From contig NZ_CP133190.1 of NCBI RefSeq assembly GCF_030913705.1, forward strand, positions 4,041,001 to 4,105,000: a stretch of DNA of 64,000 nt. The letters run 5' to 3'. Both the position numbers and the translations under genes were made by a program. Source of the DNA: Anaerocolumna sp. MB42-C2. Its GTDB lineage: Bacteria > Bacillota > Clostridia > Lachnospirales > Lachnospiraceae. The notes below the pieces were generated by a model. It was not told the DNA's origin and made no database searches. It saw nothing but the letters and a program-made list of their open reading frames with translations. Shown piece after piece: positions 1 to 7,782 of this stretch. Numbering within the stretch: the stretch's first letter is position 1; each line of letters starts with the position of its first letter.

Positions 1-1
1 C

Positions 2-394
2 TCAGGCAACGGGGGACAATGTGTTAATACTACAGACTCCGCAGTACGTCTGACACATCTACCTACTGGTATTGTAATCTCCTGTCAGGATGAAAAGTCC
101 CAGTTAAAAAACAGGGATAAGGCACTTAAGGTTTTACGTTCTAAATTATATGAATTAGAATTAGAAAAAGCCCATAATGCAGAAGCCGAAGCCAGGAAGA
201 GCCAGGTAGGAACCGGTGATCGTTCTGAGAAAATCCGTACCTATAACTTCCCTCAAGGACGCGTGACGGATCATAGAATTAAATTAACTCTTCACAGGCT
301 GGATTCTATATTAGATGGTGATATGGATGAAGTAGTAGACAGCCTAATTGCAGCCGACCAGGCAGCAAAACTGGCAAATATGCAGCAGGAGTGA
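2..394 (+). CDS. prfA: Peptide chain release factor 1, C-terminal part (5' end outside window)
   Basis: Release factor 1 recognises UAA and UAG stop codons and triggers hydrolysis of peptidyl-tRNA in the ribosome. The visible 130 residues begin at the catalytic GGQ loop ([16 protein letters not shown]) and contain the class I release factor signature [18 protein letters not shown] followed by VTDHRI. This SEKIRTYNF form is typical of RF1 rather than RF2. The frame is open from base 2 and ends at TGA 392-394. The last 34 bases of the gene, including the stop codon, are repeated just downstream (418-451), so the 3' end has been rearranged, but the reading frame is intact and the C-terminus has normal length. 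Confidence 0.95.
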   Translation, partial: SGNGGQCVNTTDSAVRLTHLPTGIVISCQDEKSQLKNRDKALKVLRSKLYELELEKAHNAEAEARKSQVGTGDRSEKIRTYNFPQGRVTDHRIKLTLHRLDSILDGDMDEVVDSLIAADQAAKLANMQQE

Positions 395-451
395 AAGCCT
401 GGTCGGCTTGCGACCAAGGCAGCAAAACTGGCAAATATGCAGCAGGAGTGA
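361..451 (+). repeat. 34-bp direct duplication of the prfA 3' end with a nested inverted repeat
   Basis: Bases 361-394, which code for the end of RF1 and its stop codon, are repeated exactly at 418-451. In addition 353-363 (GCCGACCAGGC) is the exact reverse complement of 397-407 (GCCTGGTCGGC), so an 11-bp inverted repeat lies across the first copy. A direct repeat joined to a local inversion is the signature expected of replication template switching. The 397-407 arm could also pair with the mRNA end of prfA as a hairpin with a 33-base loop. Confidence 0.85.
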
Positions 452-471
452 ATACGAATGTAAGGATGCTT

Positions 472-515
472 AAGAAGACTATAGCGGTTAAAGACTGCTA
501 TATGTCTTCTTTTAT
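472..515 (+). terminator. Rho-independent terminator after prfA
   Basis: An imperfect hairpin with arms AGAAGACTATAGC and GCTATATGTCTTCT is followed by a short T-rich run. It lies 78 bases after the prfA stop and before the next Shine-Dalgarno site. Confidence 0.75.
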
Positions 516-535
516 CATATGAAAGGGAGGAAAGT

Positions 536-706
536 ATGATTATAAGAATTATTAAGGGAAGCAGTGATTATTCGGATGATTGTGAAGAGGCATTGGTCAA
601 TTCAGAATTAGGAAAAAGACTATTCGTTAAAGTGCAACTAATGTCAAGCGTGAACCAAGATTTTATGTTACTGTTTAAAGAAGGAGTGATTAACAGTGTC
701 GGTTAA
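536..706 (+). pseudogene. 56-aa ORF, possible truncated N-terminus of a GNAT acetyltransferase
   Basis: The ORF starts with ATG behind a good Shine-Dalgarno (GGGAGG, 525-530). Its early part, DYSDDCEEALVNSELGKRLF, resembles the start of GNAT-family N-acetyltransferases of clostridia as I remember them, but after about 30 residues the resemblance stops and the frame closes at 704-706. The last 11 bases overlap the start of the AraC-type gene. The most likely reading is a deletion remnant that fused an acetyltransferase start to the upstream side of the regulator gene. It could instead be a small leader peptide translationally coupled to that gene. There is no independent evidence for its function. 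Confidence 0.4.
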
Positions 707-1028
707 AACAATTGAAACTATGATTAATTGGGTAGAAGATAATATAGAAGAGGGACCTACCTTAGAAGCGATGGCGGAATATGTAGGTTATTCTTCTTAT
801 TACTGTTCATCCAAATTTCATGAAGTTGTGGGAATATCATTTAAGGAATATGTTAGAAAGCGTAAGCTGGCGCTGGCAGTAAAGGAATTAAAAAATACGC
901 AGAAAAGAATTTTAGACATAGCGATTCAATATGGATTTTCCTCAAACGAAGCCTTTACCAGAGCCTTTGCCAAATTATATGGCTGTTCACCGAATGAATA
1001 TCGGAAACAAAGCAATTACAGCAGATAA
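696..1028 (+). CDS. Small AraC-family DNA-binding regulator
   Basis: The 110-residue protein consists almost only of the AraC-type double helix-turn-helix. The first HTH is around residues 15-45 (LEAMAEYVGYSSYYCSSKFH) and the second is in the C-terminal half, ending in the family signature GFSSNEAFTRAFAKLYGCSPNEYRK. No ligand-binding domain is present, so it is built like MarA or SoxS. Many clostridial homologues carry a C-terminal GyrI-like effector domain, and this one may be a shortened version. The start chosen is GTG 696 with AAGGAG at 681-686. It overlaps the preceding small ORF by 11 bases, which suggests translational coupling. Target genes are unknown. Confidence 0.85.
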   Translation: MSVKTIETMINWVEDNIEEGPTLEAMAEYVGYSSYYCSSKFHEVVGISFKEYVRKRKLALAVKELKNTQKRILDIAIQYGFSSNEAFTRAFAKLYGCSPNEYRKQSNYSR

Positions 1029-1075
1029 ATGATATTCTAAAGTTAATAACTCCTAAAAAAGATAAGGAGTTTGTT

Positions 1076-1945
1076 ATGAGAATAAATAGAAATGATAATT
1101 GTTGGTGCCAAAGCGGAAAAAAATATAAGTACTGTCATCTATCTTTGGATGAAAAAGTGGAAGAATTTAAACAAGCAGGATATGTCGTGCCAAAGCGGAA
1201 ATTACTTAAAAATATTGAACAAATAAAGGGAATCAGAGAAAGCGGCAGAATCAATACCATGATTCTGGATTCAATCAGTGAAAAAATAACATCAGGGATA
1301 TCTACAGAAGATATTAACACTTATGTACATGAAAAAACGATACAGCTCGGAGGTATTCCGGCTACACTTGGATTTGAAGGGTTTCCGAAAAGTGTATGTG
1401 TTTCCATCAATAATGAAGTATGTCATGGAATACCCTCATCAACCAGATATTTAAAAGATGGTGATATAGTAAATGTAGATGTCTCAACAATTTATAATGG
1501 TTTTTATGGTGATTCCTCAAGAATGTTCTGCATAGGAGAAATATCTTCTGAGAGGAGTAATCTGGTAGAAACAGCAAGGAAAGCTATAGAAGCTGGCCTT
1601 AGGGAAGTCGGTCCATGGAAAACTTTAGGTGATATGGGTCAGGCAATCAATGATTTTGTTAGATCAAAAGGATATTCTGTGGTTTCTCAAGTAGGGGGAC
1701 ACGGTATAGGATTAGAATTCCATGAAGACCCTCATGTCAGTTATGTAACAAAGAAAAACACAGAAATGTTAATGGTTCCAGGTATGGTATTTACAATCGA
1801 GCCGATGATAAACAGAGGTAGGCCAGAGGTTTACGTAGATAATAAAAACGGCTGGACGATCTATACGGAAGATGGTATGGATTCAGCACAATGGGAGATA
1901 ATGGTGCTGATTACGGATAAGGGATATGAAATTTTGGCCCATTAA
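1076..1945 (+). CDS. map: Type I methionine aminopeptidase with N-terminal SEC-C zinc motif
   Basis: It removes the initiator methionine from new proteins in the cytoplasm (peptidase family M24A). Residues 1-25 hold a SEC-C type zinc motif (Cys9, Cys11, Cys20, His21), which in other proteins docks to the ribosome or SecA. The catalytic domain follows from about residue 40. Metal-ligand motifs are visible: VNVDVSTIYNGFYGDSSRMF with the two aspartates, GGHGIGLEFHEDPHV with the histidine, FTIEPM with a glutamate, and SAQWE with the last glutamate. At 289 residues it is longer than plain MAP because of the SEC-C extension, which is usual for this clostridial subgroup. The Shine-Dalgarno is AAGGAG just before the ATG. 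It is probably a second copy outside the ribosomal-protein operon. Confidence 0.93.
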   Translation: MRINRNDNCWCQSGKKYKYCHLSLDEKVEEFKQAGYVVPKRKLLKNIEQIKGIRESGRINTMILDSISEKITSGISTEDINTYVHEKTIQLGGIPATLGFEGFPKSVCVSINNEVCHGIPSSTRYLKDGDIVNVDVSTIYNGFYGDSSRMFCIGEISSERSNLVETARKAIEAGLREVGPWKTLGDMGQAINDFVRSKGYSVVSQVGGHGIGLEFHEDPHVSYVTKKNTEMLMVPGMVFTIEPMINRGRPEVYVDNKNGWTIYTEDGMDSAQWEIMVLITDKGYEILAH

Positions 1946-1996
1946 ATACAGCAAACCGATTTTTGTATAAGGGCAAATAAGCGAGAAATGAAAGAG

Positions 1997-2058
1997 GGGC
2001 GGCTGTGATTATTAAAACATGTCTAAGAGAAAGATATGTTCTATAATTACAGCCGCCC
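1997..2058. terminator. Long hairpin between convergent genes
   Basis: Arms GGGCGGCTGTGATTA (1997-2011) and TAATTACAGCCGCCC (2044-2058) pair over 15 positions with one mismatch. The hairpin sits between map (+) and the unknown gene on the minus strand and could stop transcription from both sides, although neither strand shows a long T run. Confidence 0.6.
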
Positions 2059-2065
2059 ATAGGCA

Positions 2066-3016
2066 TTAACCAATTAATTTCTTGGTAATATATTTTCCAC
2101 TGCTGCTCTGATAAGCAGAAATAAAGGTAGAGACAGTACCAACGGCAGTAAAAAGATATCCTGTTGCCAGATCGGCATAAAAAGATCTGCTGATTTCCGG
2201 ATACTCACTGATAAAGCTTTTGACAGACCGGATAGCTGAAAAAATATCAATATTATCGGTATCTTTAAAAGCATCATATATAGAATATCCATAGGATATG
2301 TAGGTTGCGGCATATACCATAATTATTGTGATTGCTATAGTAGAAACGAAACCTAAGAGATTCAGCTTACCGCCAAATAATTCAAAGCCCTTGATGATAC
2401 ACACCGCTAAAACGATTCCACATATGGTAGCAATGTAGCCAAGTGCATATATGGCAACCCAAAGGGCTACTCCAATTAAAGAGCCGATTAAGGCGCCTAC
2501 CAGGCCTGTGATCACATTTCCTTTTTTTCTTTTTACAGCTTCTTTTAAATCATCTAAACTGTCGATTGTTTTGTTATAACAATTTTCACATCCGCATAAG
2601 GTTTTTCCATTAATCATATAGGTGGAGACTTCCGTAACCTCCCCACATATCTCACAACAGGTATCATATGCATTATCCCTTGCGAATTCAATAACCTTAT
2701 CCAATACAGAAAGAATATTATTCTGATTGCTTTTTGCCTTCCCGGTCATATTAACTTCTAAATTAAGACAATATCCCTCTAAGAATACTTTTTTAATCAA
2801 CTTCTTGTCATATGAAAGTGTTCGAATGAAGTCATCCATTTTATTGCCCTGAGTATAGTCAGATGCTTTTATCGGAAGACTGACGTAGTAGCGGCGGTTA
2901 TGCGGATCTTCTTTCACTGCAACCTTATAACCTTTATAAAGACCCCACATCACTTTAACCTGCTTGTCATAGGATAAGCCCAGTTGTTCAGATACTCGTG
3001 CTAATTCTGTTTTCAT
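2066..3016 (-). CDS. Unknown membrane protein with a four-cysteine zinc-finger-like motif
   Basis: I do not recognise the family. The start is placed at 3016 (MKTELARVSEQLGLSYDK) because a clear Shine-Dalgarno complement lies at 3028-3034; the frame stays open 20 codons further upstream. The 316 residues comprise a soluble N-terminal half of about 130 residues, a CEICGEV...CGCENC pair typical of a small zinc ribbon at roughly 134-162, and then three to four hydrophobic segments: two in the GNVITGLVGALIGSLIGVALW region and one in LLGFVSTIAITIIMVYAATY, with a weaker one at the C-terminus. This resembles clostridial proteins of unknown function with a soluble domain, a zinc ribbon and a membrane part. 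It appears to be a single-gene unit, convergent with map. Confidence 0.7.
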   Translation of the reverse strand: MKTELARVSEQLGLSYDKQVKVMWGLYKGYKVAVKEDPHNRRYYVSLPIKASDYTQGNKMDDFIRTLSYDKKLIKKVFLEGYCLNLEVNMTGKAKSNQNNILSVLDKVIEFARDNAYDTCCEICGEVTEVSTYMINGKTLCGCENCYNKTIDSLDDLKEAVKRKKGNVITGLVGALIGSLIGVALWVAIYALGYIATICGIVLAVCIIKGFELFGGKLNLLGFVSTIAITIIMVYAATYISYGYSIYDAFKDTDNIDIFSAIRSVKSFISEYPEISRSFYADLATGYLFTAVGTVSTFISAYQSSSGKYITKKLIG

Positions 3017-3141
3017 ATTTATGTTTACCTCCCTATTATACAAATTAAGTATAGAAGAAAAACAGGGAGAATTCAATCGAATGTTGTCGTAATAGGAATA
3101 ATTTGCTACTTAAATGCCATTGAAAAAACACTATCGAAAAA

Positions 3142-3170
3142 TTGACAGGTTGTTTAAATTGACCTATAAT
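3142..3170 (+). promoter_or_regulatory. Consensus sigma-A promoter
   Basis: TTGACA at 3142-3147 and TATAAT at 3165-3170 are separated by 17 bases, a perfect match to the housekeeping consensus. It should drive the rRNA methyltransferase gene, with transcription starting near 3177. Confidence 0.85.
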
Positions 3171-3218
3171 AAGGTACATAAAACTTATCAGAGCTTAATA
3201 TAACCTGAATAGAAATAT

Positions 3219-3258
3219 AAACCTTCCAGAACTTACCCGGTAGACAGGAAGGTTTTTT
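3219..3258 (+). terminator. Intrinsic terminator inside the leader of the rRNA methyltransferase gene
   Basis: AAACCTTCC (3219-3227) pairs with GGAAGGTTT (3247-3255) and is followed by a run of six T. It lies about 40 bases after the predicted start of transcription and 25 bases before the ATG at 3283, so it is in a position to attenuate the gene rather than end an upstream one. No antiterminator or known aptamer was recognised. Confidence 0.7.
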
Positions 3259-3282
3259 ATATGATAAAAAGAAGGAGCCAGT

Positions 3283-4095
3283 ATGATTACCAGTTCATCC
3301 AATTCACAAATTAAAAATATTATACAATTACAAAAAAAATCTAAGACAAGGACGGAGCAGGGAGCTTTTGTAACGGAAGGTATTAAAATGTTTGAAGAAT
3401 CAAAAGACGGCGGATATCTGATTAAAGCCTATGTTTCGGAAATGTACTACAATGAAAAGCTTGCAGAGGACGCAGAGTATTTTAAAGGATTTCCTTATGA
3501 GGTTGTGGCTGACGGAGTTTTAAAAGAAGCCTCGGATACGTTAACTCCTCAGGGTATTATGGCAATCGTTAAAAAACCGGTTTATGATTTGGATAAAATA
3601 ATTACTGATTCACATGCTAATTTATTGCTGCTGGAAGACATCCGTGATCCAGGTAATCTTGGAACTATTATTCGAACTGCAGAAGGTGCAGGTTTTACCG
3701 GAATTATAATAAGTAAAACTTCCGTTGATATGTACAATCCCAAGGTAATCCGATCGACAATGGGTGCTATATATCGTATGCCCTTTATATATGTTGAAGA
3801 TTTTAAGCAAACTTTAAATCAGATAAAAAGAAATCATATTCCTGTCTATGCGGCGCATTTAAATACGGACTATAATTATGATGAAGTAAACTATCCGGAG
3901 AAATGTGCTATATTAATAGGGAATGAAGCCAACGGATTAAGTGATGAAATAGCAGATATGTCTGATCAATATGTCAAAATTCCAATGGAGGGCAGTGTGG
4001 AATCCTTAAATGCTGCCATTGCTGCCGCAATACTAATGTATGAGGTATATCGTCAAAAAAGAAAAAATAATCAGGATTCAGGTACTTTAGAATAA
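3283..4095 (+). CDS. TrmH/SpoU-family RNA 2'-O-methyltransferase
   Basis: This SPOUT-class enzyme transfers a methyl group from S-adenosylmethionine to a ribose 2'-OH, probably in 23S rRNA. All three SPOUT motifs are present: motif 1 DIRDPGNLGTIIRTAEGAG, motif 2 IGNEANGLSDEI, and motif 3 IPMEGSVESLNAAIAAAIL. The N-terminal 90 residues (SSSNSQIKNIIQLQKKSK...GAFVTEGIKMFEE) match the substrate-binding domain usual in this group. The length of 270 residues is normal. It is monocistronic, with its own strong promoter and a terminator-like hairpin in the leader. The target nucleotide cannot be read from the sequence. Some relatives give antibiotic resistance, which would fit attenuation control, but that is inference. 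Confidence 0.88.
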   Translation: MITSSSNSQIKNIIQLQKKSKTRTEQGAFVTEGIKMFEESKDGGYLIKAYVSEMYYNEKLAEDAEYFKGFPYEVVADGVLKEASDTLTPQGIMAIVKKPVYDLDKIITDSHANLLLLEDIRDPGNLGTIIRTAEGAGFTGIIISKTSVDMYNPKVIRSTMGAIYRMPFIYVEDFKQTLNQIKRNHIPVYAAHLNTDYNYDEVNYPEKCAILIGNEANGLSDEIADMSDQYVKIPMEGSVESLNAAIAAAILMYEVYRQKRKNNQDSGTLE

Positions 4096-4314
4096 AAAAA
4101 GTGTGATTGGAAATTATTAAGATTAATCAGATTTTACCCGATATTAAATATATAATAATTTAAGACCGGATAAATGATAAAGGCAGCTTATCTTTTATTT
4201 ATGTCAGATTATCATATTAGGTTTTTAAAATCCGGATTAAGTAAAGAATTCTTTACTTTTACATTAAAACCAAATTAGAAATAGATTAAATAAAGTAAAA
4301 TCCAGGAAATATCC

Positions 4315-4343
4315 TTGTAAATTTAATCATGTTGCTGTAAAAT
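4315..4343 (+). promoter_or_regulatory. Probable sigma-A promoter of the nfeD-stomatin pair
   Basis: TTGTAA (4315-4320), 17 bases, TAAAAT (4338-4343). The rest of the 280-base gap from 4096 is AT-rich and shows no other clear feature. Confidence 0.6.
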
Positions 4344-4377
4344 CAAAGTATGGATAGAAAATGGAAGGGGGTAAAGT

Positions 4378-4815
4378 ATGAATTCAAGTTATTGGTTAAT
4401 TGCATTAGCAGTTTTTTTAGTGATAGAGATTGCTACATTAGGTCTTACTACAATCTGGTTTGCCGGCGGAGCATTAATTGCATTTTTATTGTCCCTGGTA
4501 ACGGATAACTTTATCTTAGAATTTTCAGCTTTTATTATAGTTTCGTTAGTACTTTTATTTTTTACCAGACCCATTGCGCAAAGGTTTTTTAATAAGCAGC
4601 GGGTTAAAACAAATTATGAAAGCCTGATTGGTCGTCATGGTAAAGTAATTGAGAAGGTCGATAATTTTAATAATTCCGGACAGGTGACCATTAATGGCCA
4701 GGAATGGACAGCAAGGGCATTAAACAATCAGAATATTATTGAACAGGGTAAACGGGTCATAATAAAAGATATAGCAGGTGTTAAATTAATAGTTGAAGAA
4801 GTGGAGGATTTATAA
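4378..4815 (+). CDS. NfeD-family membrane protein (short form)
   Basis: The 145-residue protein has two to three N-terminal membrane segments (roughly residues 5-25, 28-45 and 48-65) and a C-terminal OB-fold-like soluble domain from about residue 80 (LIGRHGKVIEKVDNFNNSGQ...ARALNNQNIIEQGKRV), the layout of the short NfeD class. NfeD proteins work with a stomatin/SPFH partner, whose gene begins three bases after this stop. Shine-Dalgarno GGAAGGGGG. The proposed role is membrane microdomain organisation or membrane quality control. Unlike the long NfeD form, it has no ClpP-like protease domain. Confidence 0.88.
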   Translation: MNSSYWLIALAVFLVIEIATLGLTTIWFAGGALIAFLLSLVTDNFILEFSAFIIVSLVLLFFTRPIAQRFFNKQRVKTNYESLIGRHGKVIEKVDNFNNSGQVTINGQEWTARALNNQNIIEQGKRVIIKDIAGVKLIVEEVEDL

Positions 4816-4817
4816 TT

Positions 4818-5750
4818 ATGGAATATGTATTAATAGTATTTGTGGTGCTTGTACTGGTGGTATTGGCATCCTGTATTAAAATTGTACCTCAGGCCCATGC
4901 ATATGTAGTTGAAAGGCTCGGGGGGTATCAGGCTACCTGGAATGTTGGTATCCATATAAAAGTTCCTTTTATTGACAGGATAGCAAAAAAAGTACTGCTG
5001 AAGGAGCAAGTTGTAGATTTTGCACCCCAGCCTGTTATTACAAAAGATAATGTCACCATGAAGATAGACACGGTAGTATTTTTTCAGATTACTGATCCTA
5101 AATTATTTGCTTATGGTGTTGAACGGCCCATCATGGCAATAGAGAATTTAACCGCAACTACATTAAGAAATATTATCGGTGATCTGGAACTGGACCAGAC
5201 ATTAACTTCAAGAGAAATTATCAATACTAAAATGAGGGTAGCTCTTGATGTGGCAACGGATCCCTGGGGAATAAAGGTTAACCGGGTTGAATTAAAGAAT
5301 ATTATACCACCTGCGGCAATTCAGGATGCAATGGAAAAGCAGATGAAAGCAGAACGGGAGAGAAGAGAAGCTATCTTACGAGCTGAAGGAGAAAAAACTT
5401 CTGCGATTCTTGTATCAGAAGGAAAAAAACAGTCTGTTATTCTCCAAGCAGAAGCGGATAAAGAAGCAGCTATCTTACGTGCAGAAGCGAAGAAAGAAGC
5501 CACTATAAGAGAAGCAGAAGGCCAGGCAGAAGCAATTCTTGCAGTGCAAAAAGCCAATGCAGACGGTATTCGTTTCTTAAATGACTCCAATCCGGGTAAT
5601 GCTGTTCTTCAGCTAAAGAGTCTGGAAGCATTTGCGAAAGCTGCTGATGGAAAAGCTACTAAAATAATTATCCCCTCTGAGATTCAGGGTATTGCAGGAT
5701 TGGTAAAATCCTTAACGGAAGTCGGGAATGATACAAATATCGCCGAATAA
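4818..5750 (+). CDS. SPFH/Band 7 (stomatin-like) membrane protein
   Basis: One N-terminal membrane segment (residues 3-20) is followed by the SPFH domain (about 21-190; VVERLGGYQATWNVGIHIKV, then VVDFAPQPVITKDNV). A long Ala/Glu/Lys-rich coiled coil of about 190-255 follows, with repeats such as EGEKTSAILVSEGKKQ and ILRAEAKKEATIREAEG, and then a C-terminal oligomerisation region. This matches paraslipin/QmcA proteins of about 310 residues. It is read in tandem with the NfeD partner, and the two probably form a scaffold in the cytoplasmic membrane. A strong terminator follows. Confidence 0.93.
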   Translation: MEYVLIVFVVLVLVVLASCIKIVPQAHAYVVERLGGYQATWNVGIHIKVPFIDRIAKKVLLKEQVVDFAPQPVITKDNVTMKIDTVVFFQITDPKLFAYGVERPIMAIENLTATTLRNIIGDLELDQTLTSREIINTKMRVALDVATDPWGIKVNRVELKNIIPPAAIQDAMEKQMKAERERREAILRAEGEKTSAILVSEGKKQSVILQAEADKEAAILRAEAKKEATIREAEGQAEAILAVQKANADGIRFLNDSNPGNAVLQLKSLEAFAKAADGKATKIIIPSEIQGIAGLVKSLTEVGNDTNIAE

Positions 5751-5770
5751 ATAAATTATAAAACTATAAA

Positions 5771-5809
5771 AAACATGAATTTCTATCAAGAGGAATTCAT
5801 GTTTTTTTT
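5771..5809 (+). terminator. Terminator of the nfeD-stomatin operon
   Basis: AAACATGAATT pairs with AATTCATGTTT around a short loop and is followed by eight T. Confidence 0.85.
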
Positions 5810-5840
5810 GTATTCTATAATGAGGGACATCAAGAAAACC

Positions 5841-5919
5841 GTTACTGTTCACTTCCCTGCAAAAAGCAGCAATTTCGTGAACAATAACACGCTTCGCGTT
5901 GTTGCCTGTGAACAGTAAC
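5841..5919. repeat. MITE-like element, short copy A (79 bp)
   Basis: The element is bounded by perfect 12-bp terminal inverted repeats, GTTACTGTTCAC (5841-5852) and GTGAACAGTAAC (5908-5919). AAAACC occurs immediately on both sides (5835-5840 and 5920-5925), as a target-site duplication would. Inside it are the CTGCAAAAAGCAG hairpin and the ACAATAACACGCTTCG block also found in copies B (22149-22321) and C (44202-44374). Relative to them this copy lacks an internal stretch of about 94 bases. It carries no ORF. Confidence 0.8.
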
Positions 5920-6107
5920 AAAACCTATAATTCGACATAATATATTATATATTGACAAACCGACAACAATATTGTAACCTATGCTTGAGTTAAATATGTC
6001 CAGATATGGGATAAATGGCCATAATCTTAGTTATTTTTTTATCCATGGGTAGTATTTAAACGGATATTTTATGGTAGGAGATTAACTCATATAATTAAAA
6101 AGATTAG

Positions 6108-7715
6108 GTGGTGATTAATATTTCCGAATATAATACCAATGACCCTTTATTAGATATGTTTTTATTTGAAACATTCCAGCTAACAGAGCAGTTAGAGCAA
6201 ATTATTCTTAATTGCGAAAGTAAGGAATGTTTTTCTTTAGAAGCAATAAACGAAATTTTTCGTATTATGCATACGATAAAGGGTTCATCGGCTATGATGC
6301 AATTTTATCCGATTTCTACTCTGGCACATTCCATTGAAGATTTATTCTATTTTCTCAGAGCTGAGAAACCGAAACTCATAAATTACTCAGCTCTTTCTGA
6401 CATCATTCTAAAAAGTATCGATTTTATAAAAGAAGAAACAGAAAAAATAAAGCAAGGACTACCTGCAAATGGTAACCCTGATATGCTTATCGAAATATTA
6501 AAAGGCCTTTTAACCAATCTTAAAGAAAAAAATAGTTCACACGTTTCGATAATAAAGGAGACTGGGGAAAATACCATAATAGAGGAACTGCCAAACGCAG
6601 GAGAAAATGTTTCCTGCACATATGAATATAGGGCTCTTATCCACTTTGAAGAAGAGTGTGAGATGGAGAATATGCGTGCATTTTCCGTTATTCGTGATCT
6701 TAATGATAAAGCCGCCGAAATCAGTTATATTCCTGAGGACATACTGGAAGATGATTTCAGCTCTAATGTTATACGCCAGAATGGTTTTATTATCAAATTT
6801 AAATCAAATTACGAATATAAAATACTTTACGAATTTCTAATGAAGACAGCTTTTTTAAAAAGTCTGGATCTGATTCAGCTTAATCAAATGGACGATAATT
6901 TACCAATATGCAGTAAAATTGACGAAATTACATATCAAGATACAGATTCTCTTCAATCGACTAAAGAAACTGCCCAAGATACTATTACGGTAAAAGAGAA
7001 TCAACCGGCTTCCATACAGCAAAGTATCATAAGCGTGAATGTGGCGAAACTGGATAGACTTATGGATCTGGTCGGTGAGATGGTGATTGCGGAAGCAATG
7101 GTAATACAGAATCCGGATTTGTACGGACTTGAGCTTGAAAACTTTAAAAAAGCATCCAGGCACCTTAGTAAAATTACTGGTGAAATGCAGGATATGGTCA
7201 TGTCGGTAAGAATGGTCTCCCTATCACCAACTTTTCGTAAAATGCTCAGAATTGTACGGGATATGAGTAAAGATCTGAATAAAGAAGTAAAACTGGAAAT
7301 TATTGGTGAGAATACTGAAGTTGATAAGAATATTATTGAGCATATTTCTGACCCTTTAATGCATCTGGTAAGAAACGCTCTTGATCACGGGATTGAGAAA
7401 CCGGATGAGCGTTTGAAGAAAGGAAAGCCCAGGCCTGGAACAATTACTTTGGAGGCCAGAAATTCCGGCAGTGATGTACTGGTTATAGTAAAAGATGATG
7501 GAAAAGGACTAAATAAGGATGTAATTCTGAAAAAAGCGGCAGAGAAAGCACTTCTTCCGGATAAGTCAGAACAATTAACGGATAAAGAGATATTTAATTT
7601 AATATTCCTGCCTGGTTTCTCAACGAAAGATAAGATATCAGAGTATTCTGGACGCGGTGTGGGAATGGATGTCGTTATGAAGAATATTGAGGCAATAAAC
7701 GGTTTTCTCAATTGA
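6108..7715 (+). CDS. cheA: Chemotaxis histidine kinase CheA, N-terminal three quarters (frameshifted)
   Basis: CheA autophosphorylates on histidine and passes phosphate to CheY/CheB. The visible part has an Hpt domain with the HTIKGSS phosphorylation motif (His55), a less conserved P2-like region (about 160-270), the dimerisation domain (SVNVAKLDRLMDLVGEMVIA), and the ATPase domain with N box HLVRNALDHG, G1 DDGKGL and G2 GRGVGMDVV. The frame stops at 7713 in the middle of the conserved stretch after G2, and the continuation (NGFSIDSIPDAGTTITVKIP once one T of the TTTT run at 7703-7706 is removed) is in another frame up to 8220. The GTG start at 6108 overlaps an AGGTGGTG Shine-Dalgarno-like string. 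The true start could be the ATT at 6120, because SEYNTNDPLLDMF looks like the normal beginning. First gene of a cheA-cheW-mcp cluster. Confidence 0.85.
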   Translation: MVINISEYNTNDPLLDMFLFETFQLTEQLEQIILNCESKECFSLEAINEIFRIMHTIKGSSAMMQFYPISTLAHSIEDLFYFLRAEKPKLINYSALSDIILKSIDFIKEETEKIKQGLPANGNPDMLIEILKGLLTNLKEKNSSHVSIIKETGENTIIEELPNAGENVSCTYEYRALIHFEEECEMENMRAFSVIRDLNDKAAEISYIPEDILEDDFSSNVIRQNGFIIKFKSNYEYKILYEFLMKTAFLKSLDLIQLNQMDDNLPICSKIDEITYQDTDSLQSTKETAQDTITVKENQPASIQQSIISVNVAKLDRLMDLVGEMVIAEAMVIQNPDLYGLELENFKKASRHLSKITGEMQDMVMSVRMVSLSPTFRKMLRIVRDMSKDLNKEVKLEIIGENTEVDKNIIEHISDPLMHLVRNALDHGIEKPDERLKKGKPRPGTITLEARNSGSDVLVIVKDDGKGLNKDVILKKAAEKALLPDKSEQLTDKEIFNLIFLPGFSTKDKISEYSGRGVGMDVVMKNIEAINGFLN

Positions 7716-7782
7716 TAGTATTCCGGATGCAGGTACAACCATAACAGTTAAAATCCCGCTTACACTGGCAATCATTGATGGC

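Noticed and set aside
5920..6107. c-di-GMP riboswitch or flagellar sigma promoter before cheA
   Set aside because: None of the conserved GEMM blocks and no TAAA-N15-GCCGATAA pattern was found; only a TTGACA (5952) with a weak TAACCT 17 bases later is present.
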